From: Lucinisca nassula
Taxonomy: Eukaryota; Mollusca; Bivalvia; Lucinida; Lucinidae
Length of the DNA: 64,000 nt
NCBI GenBank assembly: GCA_963580285.1
Contig: OY757021.1
Location: 96,149,221-96,213,220, forward strand
Reading direction: 5' to 3'
The notes under the pieces are model-generated. The model had not been told where the DNA came from. It made no database searches and saw only the letters and a program-made list of their open reading frames with translations. This document shows positions 44,046 to 57,569 of the stretch, piece after piece; positions within the stretch are counted from its first letter, which is position 1; the number at the start of each line of letters is the position of its first letter. Position numbers and translations under genes: made by a program.

Positions 44046-45639
44046 ATGAGGCATTTCTCCTCCATCCTGCAACAGGGCTTGCCTGGCAGTAAGTCATCAG
44101 TTGGATGTTCCGTTAGCTCCCCGCTTAACATTTCATTTCAATTTCTCTATCTTTGATGGTCAGAGGAAAACAGTCAGACAAAGCTCATCTTCTGGTTTGA
44201 TCTAGAGTTCAACAGCCCAGTCAAGAACACAGTCTCCAATTTTGTTAAGACATGGATTTTATACTTGCAAACATAATTTGCATAGAAATAATATAAATAA
44301 GAAGATACTTTAAAATCTTTAATCCCTTTTTGTAAACATCTTGTAACAGCAGAATAAAGTCAAAGTAAACAGTCTTATGCAAAAAATAAATCTTGCAGCT
44401 AAAGAAGAACTTCTAAAGAAAAGAACAGTCTCATGCATAGCAAAAGAGTATCACATACATTTTTAATGTGTTGATATCAAGGGCAATGGATACACTTGCA
44501 TCACGAAAACATGCCTATATAATTTGACCCCCTTGAACCCCACTTTTATATAGTAAAACAGTGGTTTACAGGGGTGAACATTATTTTTCTCACAATTTTT
44601 CACCATAAAATCCTCATTTCTTTTGGCGAGAAAATTTATATGTATTTGTATGGGTGTGCTTTTGTAATGGCACATCTTCTGACAGTTTATACACAGGAGA
44701 CAATTTTTAGGACAGCCTACTTTCCATAAACTTATCCACTGTAAAAAGGAGGTGAACTCTTATAGGGAAGGAAGAATTTGCTCCTGCTTCCTTTCAGAGA
44801 AGACCTCTATTGACAAAGGAGACAAATATGTTTTTATTTTTACTTTTCATTTTAAAGTTGTTTCCCCTGAAGGTGGAAATCCCATTTGCATCTGAGTACC
44901 GAAAATGATATTTGAAAAGATGCACCTTTAAGGTCAACAACACTTTAAAAAAAAAAAGAGGTCAACAACACTTTAAAAAAAAAAGATGTTTTTCTTCCTT
45001 ATCATTAGGGGACTACTCTGAAAGACTTTGCTCTTAGGTCTTGGAAACTTGTGAATCCATTTACCTTTGAAACAAAAAAAAAACAACAAAAAAAAACACA
45101 TCAGTTGCTGTTACAGAATAGTACCTGACATGGTCCTTGGCACTATCCAAAGCACATGATCACCTTTCATTCTTTCATGCTGCTACCAACTGAAACCAAT
45201 AAATTTTCTTCATGGGACCTATTTTGACACGATTTTTGTGATCTAACTCCATATGAGTCTTGCCAAAAGAAAACCTGTCTTCATTGTATACAATCAGGTA
45301 CAACACATAACATCTTGCTCAGATGTACAGAGACCTTGATATTTTAGATGGCAACAGAAATATAGTGCTGATCAAACTAACTACAAGGAAGCACACCTTT
45401 GTCATTTCAACTTGACAAAATCAGGTTTTCTCATGGCATGGCTCATATTACCATTTTTCTTGATTTTTTTTTTTCAATAAAACTTGGGAGTAAAACCTTG
45501 TTCAGATGATGAATATTACATTGCCTTATGTGTTCTTGAAATATGAAAACAAAAGCATCTACTTTTGCTCTCATGAAAAAAGGAACTGCTGCAGAGTAGT
45601 TTTTAAATCTGAATGCTTAGTAGCCTGCCACAACCCCAA
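44046..45639. other. Non-coding stretch with MITE fragments
   Basis: 44500-44665 is a family G copy without its palindrome; 44725-44880 resembles family K. At 44946-44990 a short unit, GAGGTCAACAACACTTTAAA, is tandemly repeated. The minus-strand frame at 44131-44040 is short and has no splice support. Confidence 0.45.
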
Positions 45640-46830
45640 TTCATTCAAAAGATAGGGTGCTGAGAAGCCAAAATTGAAAGCTTTTGAGGGCCTGAGCTCT
45701 TGAAATTAAGGTCAAGGTTACCAAAATCTAACATATCATGGTTGGAATGATGCACTGTGCCAGGTTTAACTAACATTTATCAATTTGTAAATCAGGTAAG
45801 GAACAGACAAGACATCATTTGCCAAAAGTTGTGAGTTTTAGGGCGTCTGTGACCTTGAAAATAAGGTAAGGTCACCAAAATCTAATCAAATCTTTGGTAG
45901 GTTGAACTGATATATTGTACCAAGTTTTACCAAATTTCATCAATTCGATTGTGAGACAGGGTGCAGACAAGCCATTAAATGCCCCAAATTGACCCTTTTT
46001 GAGAACCTGTGACCTTGAAAATATGGTTAAGGTCACTGAAATCTAAATAACTCTTTAGTATGTTGCAATGGTATACTGTACCAAAGTGGACCAAATTTCA
46101 TCAATTTGTTCATGAGATTGGGTGCAGAAAAGCCAAATTATTAGTTTTTGGGGGCCTGTGTCCTTAAAAATCAGGTCCAGGAACAAAAATCTTATTAAAT
46201 CTTTGGTCTGTTGCAATGATTTATGGTACCATGTTTGACTAACATTCATCATGTCTTTCATGGCAGAGGGTGCAGGCATTATTTGCCCAGAATTGACAGT
46301 TTTCTGCAGTCTGTGACCTTGAAAATAAGGTGTAGGGCACCAAAATCTAATTAAATCTTTGGTAGGTTACAAAAATATGATGCAGAGAGGCAAAAATTGT
46401 CAAGTTTTTGAGACACTGTGCCTTTGAAAATATTGTTCATGTCTCTAAAATTTAATCAAATCTTTGGTAGGTTGCAATGACACACTGTACTACGTTTCAC
46501 CAAATTTCATCATTTTTTTAATGAGACAGGATGCAGATAAGCCAAAATTGACAGTTTGGGGAAAGTAAGGTCAACTTCACCAAAAGCTAATCAAATCTTT
46601 CATAGGTTGCAATGATATAATTGCACCAAGTCTCATCAAATTTCATCAAATTATCATGAGATAGTGTGCAGACATGCCAAAATTGACATTTTTTTTTGCC
46701 TGTGCCCTTGAAATTGAAGTCAAGGCCATGAAAATGTGAAGACTATTTTCCCGCATCCTAGTGATGTAACCATACAAGTTTGGTCAGAATGCATCCATAG
46801 GTTCAGGAGATATAGTGCTTCAAACAGGCT
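45640..46830. repeat. Core-repeat array, ~160-bp units
   Basis: About seven units with CTGTGACCTTGAAAATAAGG, AATCTAATCAAATCTTTGGT and CACCAAATTTCATCAATTTG. A unique tail follows (46735-46830). No ORF of note. Confidence 0.65.
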
Positions 46831-47137
46831 ACACAGACACTTACAAAAACGGGGATCTGCACCAAAAACAGTATACTGATAAAACAAATAAGAGCAACAT
46901 TTCTGAACAAGGTTTAACTCAAATTTTGATTGCCATCAAGCAAAAAGGTCCTTTTGATGAACATGCATTTTATGCATACATGCATCCAATTGCCATTCTT
47001 TGTCATTATAAGCTCTTTGATTTTGGTATACAAGAGAAACTTCAATGACTCAAACACTTGTGACTCGTTTACCATAGATGATTTGAATATGTTCTTCAGT
47101 CCCTAGGGAAATTATCCCATAGCTCCAGATATCAGTA

Positions 47138-47560
47138 TATTAATCCTTTTTGTACCAAATGGAATCTTCCTCCTTATATATAGCAGGAGTCCATTTAAAA
47201 AATTAGGGGTGTCAGTTTTTTTTCTTCAAAATTTATTTGGAAAATGGCTCAACTTTTCGCAAACAGTGTAGGCCCTGATCTGATGCCACATTCTGCGGCG
47301 TCTAATCTGGGCCGGCACTGTTTGCCAGGGTTCGAGGCACTGAAGTTAAACTATTCAGCTTATGATACTACTGACCCTTTTTTATCCTGCTGAGTAAATT
47401 AATACTGCCACACCAATTTCTGACTGTGAACCAATCAAATTACTTGATATAATGTTTCATTCAAATTTGAAACTAGATCGTGATCAAATGGCTTCTTGAG
47501 AAGCCATTCGATCAAGAAGCCATCCGATCTGGATCTACATTGTTGTCAAAGATAGGAATT
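47138..47560. mobile_element. Truncated family A and family B MITEs, adjacent
   Basis: 47138-47325 starts TTAATCCTTTTTGTACC and loses its right end. 47375-47560 matches family B (ATCCTGCTGAG..., hairpin GATCAAATGGCTTCTTGAG) with a duplicated hairpin arm. Confidence 0.55.
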
Positions 47561-49690
47561 GTAGTGTTCTGCAGGACAAGGGCTAGGTACCAACATTAAC
47601 CTTATTAGCCCTTTAAGCAAATATAGATACATGTATGTATTCAAACTCTGTAGATCCAGTTGAGATGGCATACTGTTAGTCATGTCATCAAATTCTATCA
47701 GTATACAGTGAAGATCTAGATGAGACATCTCATTATGACCCGTCTCATTACATTCTACACTGTTTGCCATCCTGTTCATGATTTTTATTAATCCCCTTGT
47801 TATCAAGGATGGATGTGTCCGAAAGCCCACTTCAGAGGCTCAGGGGCCAAAAAGTGAAGGACCTTTTAACATGACAGCCATCAATTACCATGATTATCAT
47901 ACCTATTAGCATGTAGTATCAATCATCTGACAGTTGAAGAAAATCACTTTGTAACAATTTAAGATAGATCACAAGTCGCCCAATTTGAACAAAAGATCAA
48001 TCAGACCTTCATACCAGACTACCAGTTTTCACAACTTTGACTCATGCTTTTTCCAGTTTGTGATTTTTTTTTGTCCATGTCCATTTCGACATAATGTTGT
48101 CAAATCTGACATTGGAATTCAAGAAGGGACTATGGATATGCTGTTTCATACATTGTCAAATCCAATGCTAGGAAAAGTTCAATATGGCAATTTGATATGT
48201 ATGGACATTCAAGAAGTATTGACTTTGATAACACTTAATCTAACAAACACTCATTGTGTGGACAGTCTTTCATACTGTTCAAACAGCCAGAAAGATAGGA
48301 TCAAGAAACTGGTAGCCAAGACTCGCAAAGCCCTGCTTTAATGATCCGTCCCACATGATCACACACCTATGTTCTCATACATTATATAAAAATATATCTT
48401 TTTCCCTGTTTACTTTGTATATGAGTCCAGTCATTAGAAAATCTGTTTTGGGGATTTGCTTCCAGATAAAATATAAACTGGCCTGATTACAAACTACCAA
48501 GCCTTGCAGTTTCAGATATAGAGAGATCAAGTACTGTTATATCCCAGCAGTCCAGACTGTGCAAATGCCCAGGTTGAGCTCACAAATGGCCAAAGCAGAT
48601 ATTCGCATGACCCACTTCATATCACATGGAATGTTTAAGAGAAATATTCCTATCGGGTATGTGAAAAATATGTACCAATATTTCTTAACTTTATAAAAGC
48701 TGAAATAAAAAAAATTATATCAAACAACCATTTTTTCCCTGAATAATAATACAACCTGATGTGTCTCTACAGTCACCACGTGAAGGCTGCATGAACTGCC
48801 TGGCTACGCTCACTATAATTTACTGTTGTATCTCAAACTAAATAAACTTTCAGCTTATAACTATCAAAAGACAACATAAATTTTACCAAATGATACCAAT
48901 GAAAAACATTTGCAATTCAAAAGTTAAAACTTGTCACTTTAAGCAATGCACAGCTGTTAAGGAACAGGCAACAAATTTAGCAAGTGTGATTTAAATGTTT
49001 GGCAGAAAAAATAAAAATGTTTTTTACCCTATGCATTCTGACGGACAGGCCTGAGCAAACAGTGCAGACCCAGTTGAGACACTGCAGGATACAATGTCTC
49101 ATCAGGGTCTTTTAGACACAAAACTAGTAGTACAGTGTACTTGTTCAAATTTTAGAACAAATATGGTAAGGAGTTGAGGTGTCCAAATATTTAGGGTAAA
49201 TATGGTATGTACATTCTTTTGCCCAGCTTTTTAAAATATTGTTAGCTTAGCAAGCTGCTTGTGGTCTAAATGTTAACTGTTTTAGGAGGTACAATATCTA
49301 CTACCCTCTAGGATTTCTACAGAAAAAATGTGAGTTTGCAAATTCAAAAGCTAGTCGCACGTTTTCAGCAAAAACATAAGCATATTTGCTATATTAAATG
49401 ACCAAAGTTTTAACAATAATCAACATCTTAGGTACAACTGGACCCTGAAAGCAATCTGGAATACCTGAGTATGTGTTATGTACTAATTCAACTGTACTTT
49501 AACCCGTTTTCAACTGAACACAAACTCCCTAACTTTATATTCTTGGAGTCCATTTTGAAATCTAGGAATGTCATATATATTGTAGGAGTCCATTTTGAGA
49601 TCTAGGAATGTCAAGTTAAGTTATTGTCGAAAATTTATTTAGACAATATCTGTCATCAGACAGCATAGCTCGCCTGGGACATTGTCTTTG
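47561..49690. other. Non-coding stretch with two repeat traces
   Basis: A GATCAGGG-type hairpin remnant at 49040-49110 and a family H palindrome remnant at 49215-49445 (AATGTGAGTTTGCAAATTC). The 118-codon frame ending at 48341 starts at TTG and is not recognised. Confidence 0.45.
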
Positions 49691-50740
49691 AGGCCATGGG
49701 CCTAGACAGGAGTATTGCCTAATAAACCTTTGGACATGTATCTATCATCACACCAAATATGAACCAAACCCATTGTATAGTTAGCAAAATATGAGCGCTA
49801 AACACTTTAAAGGTGCATTATTGAGCTACCGGGTCTCAAATTTTTTTTTCTGGTTTTTATGAATTCATTTGTTTTGTTTTAAAGGAAAATACCGGCTATA
49901 TGTATTTTATTTTTGGAAGCATTTTTTCCAGATAGCTCAATAATGCACCTTTAAGTCTGTGACCTTGACCTTGAGGTCATGGGCATTGGCCAGGAATTGC
50001 TAAATAAAACTTTGGGCCTGTATCTTATCATCATGCCAAATATGAACCAAATCCATCATATGGTTTGGAAAATATGAGCTGTTAAAAACTTTAACATAGA
50101 ATTTAAAGTCTGTGACCTTGACCTTGAGGTCATGGGTGAGGCTACTGCAGAATAAAAGTTTGGACATGTATCTATCATCATACATATTTGAACTAAATCC
50201 ACTGTATGGTTTGGAAAATATGAGCTGTTAAAAAAAAACTAACATAAAAATTCTAAGTCCATTACACTGAAATTGAGGTCATGGGCATCGGGTGGGGGTA
50301 TAGCTGTCAGAATAAAACTTTGGACCTATATCTAACATCATATCAAATGATAACCAAATCCACGGCAAGATTTGGAAAATATGAGCTGTTAAAAACTTGT
50401 AAATTAAAAGTCAAGTTTGTGACCTTGATCCCATGGTCATGGATTGGGGTTATTGCTGAATGAACCTATATCTATCAGAATACTAAATTGAACAAAATGA
50501 ACCAAATTCTTTTTTATGGTTTGGGAGTTTGCAGTTAAAAACCTTAACATAACAATTTTGAAAAAAAAAAAAAACTTTAAAATTAAAATGCATGTCCATA
50601 ACCTCGACCTTGAGGCCATGCATGATTGGCATGGGCAGGGGTATTGCTGAATAAAACATTGAACCTATATCTAACATCATATCAAACATGAACCAAATCT
50701 TAAAAAAACTTAACGTAAATGCGGACTCTCTCGCCAATGC
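49690..50740. repeat. Core-repeat array, ~150-bp units
   Basis: About seven units with GACCTTGACCTTGAGGTCAT, TGTATCTATCATCATGCCAA and GGTTTGGAAAATATGAGCTG. At 49809-49955, AAAGGTGCATTATTGAGCTA and its inverted copy bound a hairpin-like insert. Confidence 0.65.
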
Positions 50741-52415
50741 CGATGCTGGGGGTAGTGCAACAGCTCTTCCCAATGGCTGGACATTTGAAAATATTGAAGG
50801 CCCTGATCAGATAACGCTTTCAGTGTCTGACATCTGATCTGGATCTATAGTGTTTCATATGTCCTGCTTTGGTGTTTTTTTTTGACAAAAATGGGTTAGC
50901 CCTTGAAGTTCTGAATCAATTTTGGAACTGAAATTGGAGGAGGTACCTCTATTTGATGAAGTACAATATAAATTGTTTCATGACTATGGATATTAATGCC
51001 ATGTGATTTCCATAGACATTTATGGAAACCAAATGACTTACTGGGTACCATTTGGGCCATTAGAAGTTCCAGGTCAGCTTACAGGATGGACTGCACAATA
51101 GGAAAATGCGCAATAGGAAAATAATTGCCTATATAACTTTCATTTCAATGTACTTGCCGGTGAGAAGCTTAATTCATGTACAGAACAGTTTCGAAAAAAC
51201 ACCACATATTCTGTCTGACATGACATTCCTGGCAACATTAAAGATAACATAATATTGCTTAAGTACAACAGTTCAACCTTCTTTATACCAACATTCAATA
51301 TAATGACAAAACAATTACATATCCTTAGCTCAAGGTAAGAGGGATTGATAAAAAAATTTCAAGAATATCATGCTCAATACTAGAAGAAAAAAAAATGTTG
51401 TGGATATGTTTTAGAATCGCCTTAGTGAGCTGATTCTAACAAATATCCACAACCATTGTTTCTTGGAATTAAGAGCAAAACCCTGTTTCACCCACTATAC
51501 TACTCCATATGTAGATTCTGCATTGCCGTAAATTCTTTGTAATGGCCAGAAATAAGAATAAATACTGTTGTCATATTGAGTTTCTCTGTATATTACATGT
51601 GCCGTTGTAAAGAATTTGCAGTTACAGAGAATCCCAGTTAGGAGTAATACAGGTAATAAAAGGCCTTTTCCCCACCATTACTGCAAGAAACAAATGTTAA
51701 AGACAGTGAGGCGATTCTAAAAAATATCTATAACAATTGTTTCTTGGAGTATTAGATTACAAGAATCTTTCATGACTATGGACTCGATTTGTACATTTCC
51801 AATCCGAGGGAAGCCCACGCCACTGGGAACCTAGGTAAGCCTTTAGCTAAGTAGTCATTCCATTGAAATTGCCATTATTACGAGTTTTGCCATTATAACA
51901 AATGTCGGTATAAAGAGGACTGGATTTCAGAAGACTGATCTGGTATTTTTTCAAAGTCAGTTTCCTATATGACATGGATCTGGTCTGATCATAAGAGAAA
52001 TAAGCATGTAAAATATTGCACACTGTTTGTTTTACGCAAAGGGACTAAAATGGTGTAAACTTGAGGCAATAAATATAACCATGTAGAAGAGACTAGCAAC
52101 ACACTTTACAAAACTATGTAAAATACACCTCCACGCACATTCATGTGTTTAAAATGTTGCAGAACTATTTCATAACTATACAATGTATGTACTGAGATAT
52201 TATGTATCGCTTGGAATTCATGAATTATTTAACACTAATTTCACCCAATTTGATCATCAGGAATTGGAATTTATTATTGTTATTATTTAGTAAAAAATTG
52301 TAATATTTTTGAGTGGTATTTGCTATCAAAATTAATGAAATTTCAAACATGATTAAAAAGTTTTTTGAGTGGAACTTGCTAATTTCAAACATGATTAAAA
52401 AGTATGCATTTGAAA
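50741..52415. other. Non-coding stretch, one palindrome
   Basis: 51397-51465 is a family G type hairpin (GTTGTGGATATGTTTTAGAA). A GATCAGATAACGC hairpin remnant lies at 50800-50855. No gene seen. Confidence 0.45.
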
Positions 52416-52419
52416 ATTT

Positions 52420-52692
52420 TGTTTGTTTGATTTGAGGTTTAACGTCTCTGTCAACACTGTACAGGTGATTTTGGAGACGTTGTTTCCAATTTTGTTGGAT
52501 TTTTATCCGACATTGAGATGAAATGACATCTCAAGCCCTGACGCCCAATGAAACCAATAGGGTCTATAAGCATGGATGGTCTGACTCGCACCACTTTGCC
52601 TGGGCAGGCTTAGAGTGTGGTCGATTTCAGCTCTACATGGAAGCATCATGCAGACCATCTATTTCTTCAAGCCCCTATGGGCGGGAGCCATT
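52420..52692 (-). mobile_element. SINE-like family C copy
   Basis: GTTTGATTTGAGGTTTAACG to TTCTTCAAGCCCCTATGGGC. Confidence 0.65.
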
Positions 52693-53165
52693 GAAATTTT
52701 TGTAAACCGCACTAAGATTCAAAATGAAATTCTGCAAAATAATCCCCATTATGCCTATTTAAACTAGTTGTAATCAACTCTCAATGGCCCAAACTGCCCC
52801 TATCTCAAACAAATTTTTATGGTCCCTTATGTGTTCGAGCCATTGAACTTCGAAATTATGAAATATTAATTTCATGTAAAGATATCTCCAAAAGTTTTCT
52901 TGCTTTGCCTTGTTGTTTTGTCACAGACTTAATTCACATGCTGTTGTTGTTTTTTTCTTCTATTCTAACTATGCAACATTTTAAGCAGCAACTTGATTTC
53001 AATCTTCTCTTCTCTGATTGGCTGTTGGAATTCTTTGGATTTCTAGTGATTGTACATGCAATTGGACAAAAATTGGAATGTTATTTAAAAGTGATTCATG
53101 ATTATATGTATTGGATAAATAGTGTGATCTATAATAGTAGCTAAATATGTGATTATATATATATA

Positions 53166-53398
53166 TTAACCCTTTTTGTACCAGATGGAATCTTCCTCCT
53201 TTCAATATATATAGCTGGAGTCCATTTCAAAATTTCGGGGTGTCAGGTTGTGTTTTCATCAAAATTTATTTGAAAAATGACTGAACTTTTAGCAAACAGT
53301 GGAGGCCCTGGTCAGACGCCGCGTTCTGCAGCGTCTGATCTGGGCCTGCACTGTTTGCCAAGTACCCCTGTAGGGGTTTCCGGTACTAAATGGGTTAA
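53166..53398 (+). mobile_element. TTAA-type MITE, family A, intact ends
   Basis: TTAA at 53166-53169 and 53395-53398. Left CCCTTTTTGTACC and right GGTACTAAATGGG form the terminal inverted repeats, with the central hairpin ATCTGGGCC/GGCCCTGGTCAGAC. This is the best-preserved copy and defines the family. Confidence 0.85.
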
Positions 53399-54584
53399 GG
53401 GTATATTTGAGAAATGTACATATATATATTAGTTCATGTTAATATTATGAGAACATCATAGGGATAAAAACGTTTTCATTTTAGAAACTAGCCATCTTCA
53501 GATGAAACTGTGCTATTTGTCTTTTGTTTTTCCCAAGGCACTATTGTGGGTGCTCTTTAGAACCACCTCAATAAGAATGAGGTGATTCTAAAAAACATTA
53601 AATATGTTTTGGAGCTGAAATAACGTATACTCTATATAATGTATAGTTTAAAAGGCTGGGGGAGTGGTCATTGTGCATTGAAAAGACAGTCAATCTTAGT
53701 CACAATTCTGCCTCCCCCTTTTTTTAACTCAGGAATAGCTATTTTGAGGACATTTGGATAAAAGGACATGTATGATTTAAGAAAATGTCTATATTCTTGC
53801 AAATTATTTTTAAACAAATGTTTCTCTTCATATATTACCTTTGTTTTTCTTTATCTACAACTATCCCGTGTCCCAAAACATATTAAACTGGGGTAAGTGC
53901 TACCCATCTCAAATTTAAAGTTTATGACCTCAGAGTTGTTGTTACGGGGTCTACACTATAATCTAATATCCATTTTAAAAAAATAAAAATCCTTAAAATA
54001 GTAAAAACAACTCATGAGTGTCCCCTCTAAACAAACATCATCAAAAAGCATGCATTTGCTTGTTGTTTGATAAAATCTTATGATAAAACATTATTTTTCA
54101 GGCTCTTCTGAAGGTTTCTGCCAACTAAGTGCAGTGAATGAACATAAAATAATCAATATTCTGGCTTATCATACAAATGGCTTTATGTTGTTTATATATG
54201 GCACATGATTCAAAATGAGAAGTTCTCTAGATTAAAGGCAAACTAAATCTACAAAATTATTCTACTGACTACAACCTACCAAGACAATCTATAAAACCTA
54301 CAACCCATCACCATAAAAATCAAGAGTGATACTCAGAGTGTGCCCTTATCAATAAAACTTCCATCTGCTTATTCTTTTTTTTTTTCTTTTGCCATTTGCG
54401 AACAATTAAGATGCAGACCAGACTGTGCATCTATGCCGCCTGATCAGCACCTTTGTGTTAACTGTTTGCATAATACTGTAAAAATCCTAAAAATTCCGAC
54501 ACCTTGAGGTTGCTGTAATTCTCCTACAATTTTAACAAATTTGTTTCCTGATCCAGCATGGAGTCCAGAAAGTGCAGATGGAAT
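53399..54584. other. Non-coding stretch without recognised gene
   Basis: A weak family G hairpin at 53543-53600 and a diverged TGCAGACC/GATCAGCA motif at 54405-54465. Nothing else seen. Confidence 0.4.
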
Positions 54585-54720
54585 GGCAAACAGTGTAGAA
54601 CCTGATCAGACTGCTCCTTTAGGAGCAGTCTGATCTGGGTTTTCACTGTTTGCTTAGGCAAAGTATAGAACCTGATCAGAGGAGCAGTCTGATCTGGGTA
54701 TTCACTGTTTGCTTAGACCT
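54585..54720. repeat. Two adjacent GATCAGAC hairpins
   Basis: CCTGATCAGACTGCTCCTTT with its complement, then a second shortened version right beside it (54655-54710), sharing CACTGTTTGCTTAG. Confidence 0.65.
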
Positions 54721-55496
54721 ATCTGCCCCAATACTTAGGATCATTATGTTACTCTGGTTTCTATGAAACTTCAAGTCTCCTGCTTATCTGTGTAACTAAG
54801 CAGGCCAATTTGAGTCTTACCTGGTAATAAACCCCCAAGACAGGTGTGCTCATGACATAGCTCACAGCAGAGTTAACCCTTGTGAAAAGGTCCTACTACT
54901 CGAAAACCTCAACACTGAACCTATACTTCAGCTTATTCATTATGCGCATGCACAAAAAACAGTCCTGAACATAGCTGCTGATAAGGATCCCAATTCAGGA
55001 GATGACTTCTAGACAAGCATTTTTGCTTACTGTCAGATCCTGAATTCTATGATATTGTCTGTACTTTATATTTTGCATGTAAATGTTTCAAATAAATACT
55101 GTTTAAACCAAGGATCTTGAGGTTTTGATTCAACGCTATAAAGACAATTTTTATGCTTGACCATGCTCAACTGAAAACAAACTTTGTACTGCCCATAAAT
55201 AACAAGGCCGTTGGTATATGCAAAATTAAGTCAAAATATCTGGCATCACTCTGTGTTCACTTCTTGTACAGTAAAATTAAGATAATGCAATAAAAATAAC
55301 TATGAATTGTAGGAATGACAAAGGAATCATATGGCAATAAAATACAAATTTAAGTGCAAAATCAAAAAATGGCAAGAGCAAAGCTTACATCTGATATGGT
55401 CCCTTGCTTTTCGAAAGAATCAAGCGGATGATCAACATTCTCTATGCATGTGAGGTTAAGTAACAAACTGTTAGTGAAAACCAAGGATATTACTCT

Positions 55497-55690
55497 TTAA
55501 CCCTTATCTTGCTGAATATTCAGACTAGCCACACCCATTTCTGACTTTGAACCAATCAGATTACTTCATGTAATTAATTCTTACAAATCCATAAACTTCA
55601 TGTCAAACAGTGTAGATCCTGATCAGATGGCTTCTTCAGAAGCCATCTGATCTGGATCTACACTGTTTCCAAAGATAGGGGTTGTCACTC
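55497..55690 (+). mobile_element. TTAA-type MITE, family B, right end lost
   Basis: TTAACCCTTATCTTGCTGAA at the left, a hairpin around GATGGCTTCTTCAGAAGCCA, then the match fades at GGGGTTGTC. Confidence 0.65.
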
Positions 55691-55922
55691 ATCCACAAAG
55701 TATTATATTGCTACTGGTAATGGAGGTCTTGGTTTACTATGAAATAAGCTGAGTCAGGGGAAAATGTATTTCTTAACATGTGCACACTGAAGACATAAAT
55801 CAACCTTCCCTATCAGTATGAAAAACCTTTTAATCACTGTTGATCCATGTAGCACAGTGTGGAGACAAATCAGGCAGCATTGATGCAAAGTCGAAATCAG
55901 AGTTTTTGCTGAACACATGTCT

Positions 55923-55990
55923 GAAGATACAAGCTGACTTCTTGTGACATATCATGATGATATAGCCACAAGAGGTCAGCTTGTATCTTC
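55923..55990. repeat. Inverted repeat, ~24-bp arms
   Basis: GAAGATACAAGCTGACTTCT (from 55923) pairs with AGAGGTCAGCTTGTATCTTC (to 55990), loop about 20 nt. No other copy recognised in the window. Confidence 0.65.
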
Positions 55991-56620
55991 ATGATCAATG
56001 AATCAAATATTTACAAGACTACTTGTTACCAGCAAATTTTTAAGTCCAGAATGCTTATAACTGCTTTTAATGATTCTAGTATTTTGGGGACATTAATATT
56101 ATTGACTCAGTAAAGACTTATAAATCATCAAAGATGAGCATTCCTGTCAATAAATTGCTTTTAAATCAAGCTGAATATAGTTTTACCATAGTTTAAGAGA
56201 ATTTTCTTGGTTAACACCAACAACATTTGAGCAAAAACAACCTGAGGGAAACAAAAACATTTCCCTGTCAAGAATGTAACAAATGTATAATATCAACAAA
56301 GACCAACAAAAAGAGTTCAAAATACATCCATGATCACTTGCAGAACGTCTACAAAACATCTACAACTGCCACTATCTGAGTCCAAGCACAGCAAAACCTA
56401 TACAGCACCCTGTGAGATCAGCACAGACTAAGAGCCTGCACACCCGGCTAGTCTGGCCAAAGTCTTTGCTAATTACTCTCGTTAGCCCAGAAGCCATAGA
56501 AAGCCCACACACACATCAAAGACTGATCAGACAGTGAATGTGCTGCCTCATCTGAGCTTTTGCTGGTCACACAGATCTTGAGGGTTTTGTTATGTCCCTG
56601 TCCATGATTGTACTTAATTC

Positions 56621-56770
56621 TTAACCCTTGTCCTGCTGAATAAATAATTCTGACTGTCAACCAATCAAATAATATGATGTAATTTATGCCTGCAGATTCA
56701 TGTCAAAGTGTAGATACTGATCAGAAGCCATCTGATCTGTACCTACAACCTTTGTAAAAGGTAGTGTGTA
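56621..56770 (+). mobile_element. Family B MITE, degraded
   Basis: TTAACCCTTGTCCTGCTGAA at the left; the central hairpin is shortened (CTGATCAGAAGCCATCTGAT); the right end is unclear. Confidence 0.55.
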
Positions 56771-57565
56771 TTCTTGTTCAACAGGAAAATGGTTGACTAT
56801 GTAAGTACTATTTAGTGGAAGCTACAACTTTTACTTCAATACAGTGTGGCCTGAAACAAACCTTTCACAATCTTGGCGTACTTTCAACTGTTTTAGTTGG
56901 CAATTAAAACTGTTATAATCTAAAACGTTTTCATTAATACCTGTAGATGTATCACAACCCTAAAATTCCATCAAATGCATCTACATAGATGACCAGTACA
57001 TTCTGTCTTTTTTTCTTTTTGCTCCAAACTAAATCCAATTACCACAGTTTTAACCGATTTTGCAGTGAATTTTCCTCCTCAGAGCAGAAGACCATTTTGA
57101 AATCTAGTGGTGTCAGCTTGCTTTTTTTGTTTTTTGTTTTTAGGAATTTTCTTGTAAAATTATTAAACTTTTTGGCAAATTGTTTAAAAGTGAATTACAT
57201 GATCAGATGCTGTGTCCTGTAGCATCTGCCAATGTCCCATTTTGGGGTTTACCCATATATAGTCCTTTTAGAGCATCTCTCACTGAAGTTGCCTTAAAAG
57301 TTGACATTATTTTGAAACTAGAATGACTATCTGACATTTTTGTGGTTAGTTTGGATTTCAACTTTGTTTGGCTTTTAACAGAAACTATGCATGGTCATCA
57401 TTTTTAAAATCATCACAACCCCAGACTATATAGTAATCTCATTCTCTTCTCAGATTCCCAATGGGTGGAAAAAAATTGAGCCAGCCCTTGAGAAAATGGA
57501 ACTAATAGCTTGGTCAAACAGCAAAGGCTCATGCAAGCCTGTACACAAGTGAAGTCTTGCCAAAG
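56771..57565. other. Non-coding stretch with a decayed family A copy
   Basis: 57045-57250 resembles family A (TTTTAACCGATTTTGCAG, then a short GATCAGATGCTG hairpin and TTTTGGGGTTTACC). No gene seen. Confidence 0.4.
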
Positions 57566-57569
57566 CCTT

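Noticed and set aside
44040..44131. A coding exon on the minus strand (Met-Leu-Ser-Gly-Glu start)
   Set aside because: Short, with an upstream stop and no clear splice sites; no neighbouring exon could be joined.
47985..48341. 118-codon frame on the plus strand
   Set aside because: Starts at TTG rather than ATG, has no recognisable motif and no splice context; kept only as unexplained.
51780..51836. Plus-strand exon ending at a GTAAGC donor
   Set aside because: Good donor-like sequence but no acceptor upstream and no partner exon.
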